A DNA stretch of 64,000 nucleotides from CAZJWR01 sp964549765 (GTDB taxonomy: Bacteria; Zixibacteria; MSB-5A5; GN15; JAAZOE01). Under the pieces are notes generated by a model that saw only the letters and a list, made by a program, of their open reading frames with translations, had not been told where the DNA came from and made no database searches. This document shows positions 60,733-64,000 of this stretch, piece by piece. Position 1 is the stretch's first letter, and the number at the start of each line of letters is the position of its first letter. The translations under genes were made by a program, and so were the position numbers. The stretch is from assembly GCA_964549765.1 (NCBI GenBank), contig CAZJWR010000003.1, positions 1 through 64,000 on the forward strand, read 5' to 3'.

Positions 60733-62291
60733 TTTCCATTTATGATACGTTCTGCGGCAGCAGCCAAATCGTCGCCTATATAATACGGGCGGGAATATAT
60801 GTGCGTGGGCAATTGCTTTTCGGCTTCAGCGCCTTTGCCGGTGCGAACCAATAGCGACCGGGGGCCGACGGCAAGCCCGCACTGAACGTCGGAATATTTG
60901 TCTCCAATCATGAACGATCGCTTGAGGTCCAGACCCAACTTCCGGGCGGCCTCTTCCAACATCCCGCCTTTGGGTTTGCGGCAGTCGCAGTCCGCCGTGA
61001 ATTCGGGATCATCGCCGTCGGCGAGGTGCGGGCAATACCGCACATCGTCGGGTTCGGCATCCTTTTCGCGCATCTGCCGCCGCAGCTCCTCGTGGATAAC
61101 ATCCACTGTCTGGGCGGTGAAAAAGCCTCTCGCCACGCCGGACTGATTCGACACGACGACTATTTTATAACCGGCCTTCTTCAGGTTCTCAACCGCTTCC
61201 ATCGAACCCGGCAGAAATTCGATTTTATCGGGATCGGCCAGGTAGTCGTTGTCGATAATCAGGGTCCCGTCGCGGTCGACGAACACGGCCGGGTCGAGTT
61301 TGATCTGATCGAGCATAGCGGCGACTTTATCGTAGACCATGTCCACGGTCAGGCGGGTGAAGCAGTATTGCATGTCCCGATAGCAGGCCTTGTTTCCGTG
61401 CAGTGAACACGGCCGGCAGGGTTCATCGATGCCGAGCACGACATCATGGACGCCCTTGGGGGAAAAGCCGAGCTGTTCATGGGTTGGGCCGTAGAGGGCC
61501 ACGGTGGGTGTGCCGACGGCCGATGAGACATGCATCAGACCGGAATCATTGGTGAGCGTCAGGCGGCCGGCAGAAAGTAGCGCCGCAACTTCGGGCAGCG
61601 GGCGGTCGATATGGAATGAGACGAGATCGTCCGGGAGATTTTGAAAATGACTCTTGAGATCGGCTTCAGCCTTACCGAGTAAGATGCGCACAGGAAATTT
61701 GAAGTCATAGATGATCCGCTCGGCAAGTTCTGCGAATCTTTCCGGCGGCCACGCCTTTACCGCAGCGCTGGCGCCGGGGACGATGGCCACGCCTTCGCGG
61801 CGGAGCCCATCGCCGGACAAGACGTTATCGGGAAGATCCAGATCCGGCAGACGGGCCAGACGGGCGCCTTTCAGTTCGTCGATGACGCCGTTGTACAGAT
61901 CGATCGTATGCGGCACCGGGGAAACGAATTTCTTCTGATTGACAGCGGCCTGACGTCCTTTGCGGCGTTTGTGATAGACGACCTTGTAAGGCGCTTTGGT
62001 CAGGGCCGAGAGATGGAACGAACGGAAGTTCTTGTGTAAATCAACCATCAGATCGGGATTGAATTCGTCGATCCGCGACGAAAGTTCGACCAGGTCGAAA
62101 TAATTGCCGTCATCGGGAAAGGCGATCACGTCGTCAACTCCCGGCAGCATTTTCGCCAGCGGACGATACATTTCCCGCGTCACGAAAACGATGTTTGTGT
62201 CGGGATACAAAAAGCGCAGATTTTTTATGGTCGGTCCGGTCAGGGTGACATCCCCGAGCCGGCCCAGTCGAATCACGGCTATGGTTTTCAT
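60729..62291 (-). CDS. GT9 heptosyltransferase fused to GmhB-type HAD phosphatase
   Basis: This 520-residue bifunctional protein starts with a GT9 glycosyltransferase (KTIAVIRLGRLGDVTLTGP, VPGASAAVKAWPPERFAELA, TNDSGLMHVSSAVGTPTVAL and a CRPC-C-C cluster). From about 335 it continues into a GmhB/HisB-N-type phosphatase: VFVDRDGTLI, SNQSGVARGFF, a C-H-C-C zinc loop and MIGDKYSDVQCG. GmhB makes the heptose-1-phosphate precursor and GT9 adds heptose to the LPS core, so one protein covers two steps. The ATG overlaps the uppP stop by one base. Confidence 0.9.
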   Translation of the reverse strand: MKTIAVIRLGRLGDVTLTGPTIKNLRFLYPDTNIVFVTREMYRPLAKMLPGVDDVIAFPDDGNYFDLVELSSRIDEFNPDLMVDLHKNFRSFHLSALTKAPYKVVYHKRRKGRQAAVNQKKFVSPVPHTIDLYNGVIDELKGARLARLPDLDLPDNVLSGDGLRREGVAIVPGASAAVKAWPPERFAELAERIIYDFKFPVRILLGKAEADLKSHFQNLPDDLVSFHIDRPLPEVAALLSAGRLTLTNDSGLMHVSSAVGTPTVALYGPTHEQLGFSPKGVHDVVLGIDEPCRPCSLHGNKACYRDMQYCFTRLTVDMVYDKVAAMLDQIKLDPAVFVDRDGTLIIDNDYLADPDKIEFLPGSMEAVENLKKAGYKIVVVSNQSGVARGFFTAQTVDVIHEELRRQMREKDAEPDDVRYCPHLADGDDPEFTADCDCRKPKGGMLEEAARKLGLDLKRSFMIGDKYSDVQCGLAVGPRSLLVRTGKGAEAEKQLPTHIYSRPYYIGDDLAAAAERIINGK

Positions 62292-63082
62292 CAATACATC
62301 ACTAAAAACGAAATCGCGCCGGCCACAAGGCAATAAAGCCCGAATAGATAAAAGCGGCCGGTGGCGACGATTTTCAACAGGTAGTGGATCGCCAGCAGAC
62401 CAACAATGAAGGATACCAGCGCGCCAACAACATACTCTATTCTTGTACCGGAGGCGATTAATTCAGTTCCTGAAGATAGCGTATCGAGGAGGAAGGCGCC
62501 ACCGATGGCCGGAACGGCCAGAAGAAACGAGAATTCCGCCGCCAGTGACGGGTCCATCCCGAGAAACATGGCGCCTGAGATGGTCGTCCCCGACCGGGAA
62601 ATTCCCGGCAGAATGGCGACGGCCTGAGCGCAGCCGATCGCGAGACCACGAGCCATCGTCAGTGGTTTCTGCCTATTCACCGCCAGCCGCGTCAGCAACA
62701 GGATAATTCCGGTGACCATAAGCATCAGAGAAGCGAACTCAGGCGAGTCGAAGGCCTTTTCGAAGTACCCTTTAAGCGAAAGGCCGATAACGCCCGCCGG
62801 AATGGTGCCGATCACAACCGCCCAGAAAAGCCGTCGGTTTTTCTCCGGCTCCGGGGCGCTTGGACGGAAGAGGATCGCCTGCGCGACGGTGTAAATTCTG
62901 CGACGGAAGTACACGAGGACCGCCACCAGGGTGCCCATATGCAACCAGACTTCCAGATGAAGGCCGGGCGCCGACAGACCCAGGAGTTTTTGTGTGATGA
63001 CCAGATGTCCCGAAGACGAAATCGGGAGAAACTCGGTCAGCCCCTGGATAATACCCAGAATGAGAGCGTCAAATAAATTCAT
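62291..63082 (-). CDS. uppP: Undecaprenyl-diphosphatase UppP (BacA)
   Basis: This 263-residue polytopic enzyme recycles undecaprenyl diphosphate for peptidoglycan and O-antigen synthesis. It has the motif GIIQGLTEFLPISSSGHL with the catalytic Glu and Ser region, and the second AILPGISRSGTTISGAMFLGM. Length and topology are standard. It is read ahead of the GT9-GmhB gene, with which it shares one base, in an envelope operon. Confidence 0.96.
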   Translation of the reverse strand: MNLFDALILGIIQGLTEFLPISSSGHLVITQKLLGLSAPGLHLEVWLHMGTLVAVLVYFRRRIYTVAQAILFRPSAPEPEKNRRLFWAVVIGTIPAGVIGLSLKGYFEKAFDSPEFASLMLMVTGIILLLTRLAVNRQKPLTMARGLAIGCAQAVAILPGISRSGTTISGAMFLGMDPSLAAEFSFLLAVPAIGGAFLLDTLSSGTELIASGTRIEYVVGALVSFIVGLLAIHYLLKIVATGRFYLFGLYCLVAGAISFLVMY

Positions 63083-63138
63083 ATCAAACCGGCGTGACCC
63101 TTGTGGTAAGCAGTGATTCTCGGTCAGTTATCTCCGCA

Positions 63139-63819
63139 TCAAAAGGCGGCAATATCAATACCCAGCATAAAGGCGGTCTGGTCATCGATCTGGAATTCGG
63201 CGGTAAAATCGACCAGGGGCGTCACCGAGAAAAGCGCGCCCATATTCAACCCGATCTCAAAATCAGAATCCGAATACCCTTCGAGTCTCCGGTTATCTCG
63301 ATAAAAGGCGTCGGCATGGTTTCTCTGATACCGTAGGTTGAGCCGTGCATACGGTTCGATGGAGGACCGGTTTTGGAAAACGAAGGGCCGCGAGGCTATG
63401 ACCGATCCGCCAATACCGAGCACATCGTACCATTGCAGGACGGCGTATTCCATGCCGGCCCCAAGGGAGAGGTCAATCGGATTACGATAGCCGCCTTCGG
63501 ACGCCTCACCCGTCTTTCCGTCGCTGAATTTCCACAGCAGGTATTTGGCGTCGACGCCCATGATGATATGCGGATCTGTGTGGGAACCTTCCTCATCGAT
63601 AAATCCGAGGCGGAATCTTCCTTCGGTAAACGGGCCGAAGCCGTACCGGAACGATCCCACGACGGCGAAAGCATCTTCGGCGGAAACGATATATCCACCG
63701 ATCTTCCCCGCATTGGCTGGGAGAATACTGGCCGGACTCATCTGGCCGAGAAATTGCGCCGAGGCGGTCGCGGCTGAAATCAGCACTATCGCGGTGAAAA
63801 TCAAAACCGTTCTTCGCAC
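63139..63819 (-). CDS. Small outer-membrane beta-barrel protein
   Basis: This 226-residue protein has a signal peptide (LIFTAIVLISAATASA) and alternating amphipathic strands (GSFRYGFGPFTEGRFRLGF, DLSLGAGMEYAVLQWYDV, EPYARLNLRYQR, FEIGLNMGALFSVTPLVDFTAEFQID), ending in Phe. This is the pattern of an 8-10-strand barrel without a recognised family. The start is the GTG at 63819, 6 bp after AAAGGAG; the longer frame begins at a TTG with no SD. It is monocistronic and ends 56 bp before uppP. Confidence 0.72.
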   Translation of the reverse strand: MRRTVLIFTAIVLISAATASAQFLGQMSPASILPANAGKIGGYIVSAEDAFAVVGSFRYGFGPFTEGRFRLGFIDEEGSHTDPHIIMGVDAKYLLWKFSDGKTGEASEGGYRNPIDLSLGAGMEYAVLQWYDVLGIGGSVIASRPFVFQNRSSIEPYARLNLRYQRNHADAFYRDNRRLEGYSDSDFEIGLNMGALFSVTPLVDFTAEFQIDDQTAFMLGIDIAAF

Positions 63820-63919
63820 TATAGACTCCTTTCCAATTTGCAATTTACCATGCTCTATATACGCGCCGTATTCGGTACGTCAACAAAAACTAATCCCGGC
63901 GGCCGGTTTAAGTTTAACC

Positions 63920-63948
63920 TTGACATTGCCGGCGGCTCTTTCTACTAT
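63920..63948 (+). promoter_or_regulatory. Strong sigma-70 promoter reading out of the window
   Basis: TTGACA (63920-63925) and TACTAT (63943-63948) are spaced by 17 bp, on the plus strand. The transcript would leave the window to the right. The remaining 157 bp at the window end hold no coding frame. Confidence 0.6.
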
Positions 63949-64000
63949 GTGACAAATTTTTCGCGACGATGGTTTATCGGCCGCAGCCGCGCTCGTTTCG

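Overview
The window comes from a mesophilic Gram-negative bacterium with roughly 55% G+C. It carries no rRNA or tRNA gene that I can see. The gene complement fits a deep-branching lineage of the FCB/Zixibacteria kind: a type IV pilus motor cluster fused to an MglA/roadblock module, PATAN (DUF4388) proteins, a subtilisin with a C-terminal secretion-type domain, TolB/Omp85-like surface proteins, and XerC-HslV-HslU and YicC-Gmk-RpoZ-TopA gene strings. The lineage is an inference from gene content; no marker was aligned.

Layout. 1-500: the 3' end of a GH57 glucan branching enzyme and a small zinc-ribbon membrane protein. 587-5188 (minus): an MBL hydrolase, threonine aldolase, a CTP-type lipid kinase and a double-rotamase lipoprotein. 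5282-16866 (minus): one long co-directional block in transcription order PATAN protein, small membrane protein, TPR-roadblock, membrane-roadblock, MglB-like, MglA-like GTPase with a long tail, free roadblock, PilB, PilT, PilC and a PilS-like kinase. This is the most system-like part of the window. It looks like a polarity switch wired to type IV pilus extension and retraction. 16963-20795: ComEC and MurJ (minus), then divergent rpsT. 21137-27837 (minus): a geranylgeranyl-reductase-family flavoprotein with ferredoxin, several uncharacterised proteins, a thioesterase, a lipoprotein and argF. 28078-30889 (plus): a porin, a LiaF-like protein and MtfA.

30890-32400 is an accessory patch: nested palindromes and an A+T-rich gene encoding a zinc ribbon joined to a PIN-like domain. 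32438-35315 holds hslU, hslV and xer. 35420-35790 holds a probable noncoding transcript with its own terminator. 35817-39877 is the yicC-gmk-rpoZ-topA operon. 39938-44495 carries a response regulator, a PAS histidine kinase and a subtilase. 44600-46039 is an alanine/sodium symporter.

46040-49311 is a second accessory patch: an ECF sigma/anti-sigma pair, a YbjQ protein and an A+T-rich AbiU2/HEPN-like gene, bracketed by two identical 26-bp palindromic repeats. 49312-50883 is a YeiH-type exporter. 50951-55351 is a chaperone block: dnaJ, a DnaJ-like protein, dnaK and hsp20, with a large nested palindrome in the middle. 55684-63819 (minus) is an envelope block: a PQQ-propeller lipoprotein, a 954-residue peptidase/propeller/barrel fusion, an AmmeMemoRadiSam radical SAM enzyme, a GT9-GmhB fusion, UppP and a small outer-membrane protein.

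Functional themes are polar control of pili and DNA uptake (PilBTC, MglA/MglB, ComEC), envelope biogenesis (MurJ, UppP, GT9-GmhB, surface propellers and barrels), protein quality control (HslUV, DnaKJ, Hsp20, MtfA, PpiC), and small patches of possible defence genes next to mobile palindromes.
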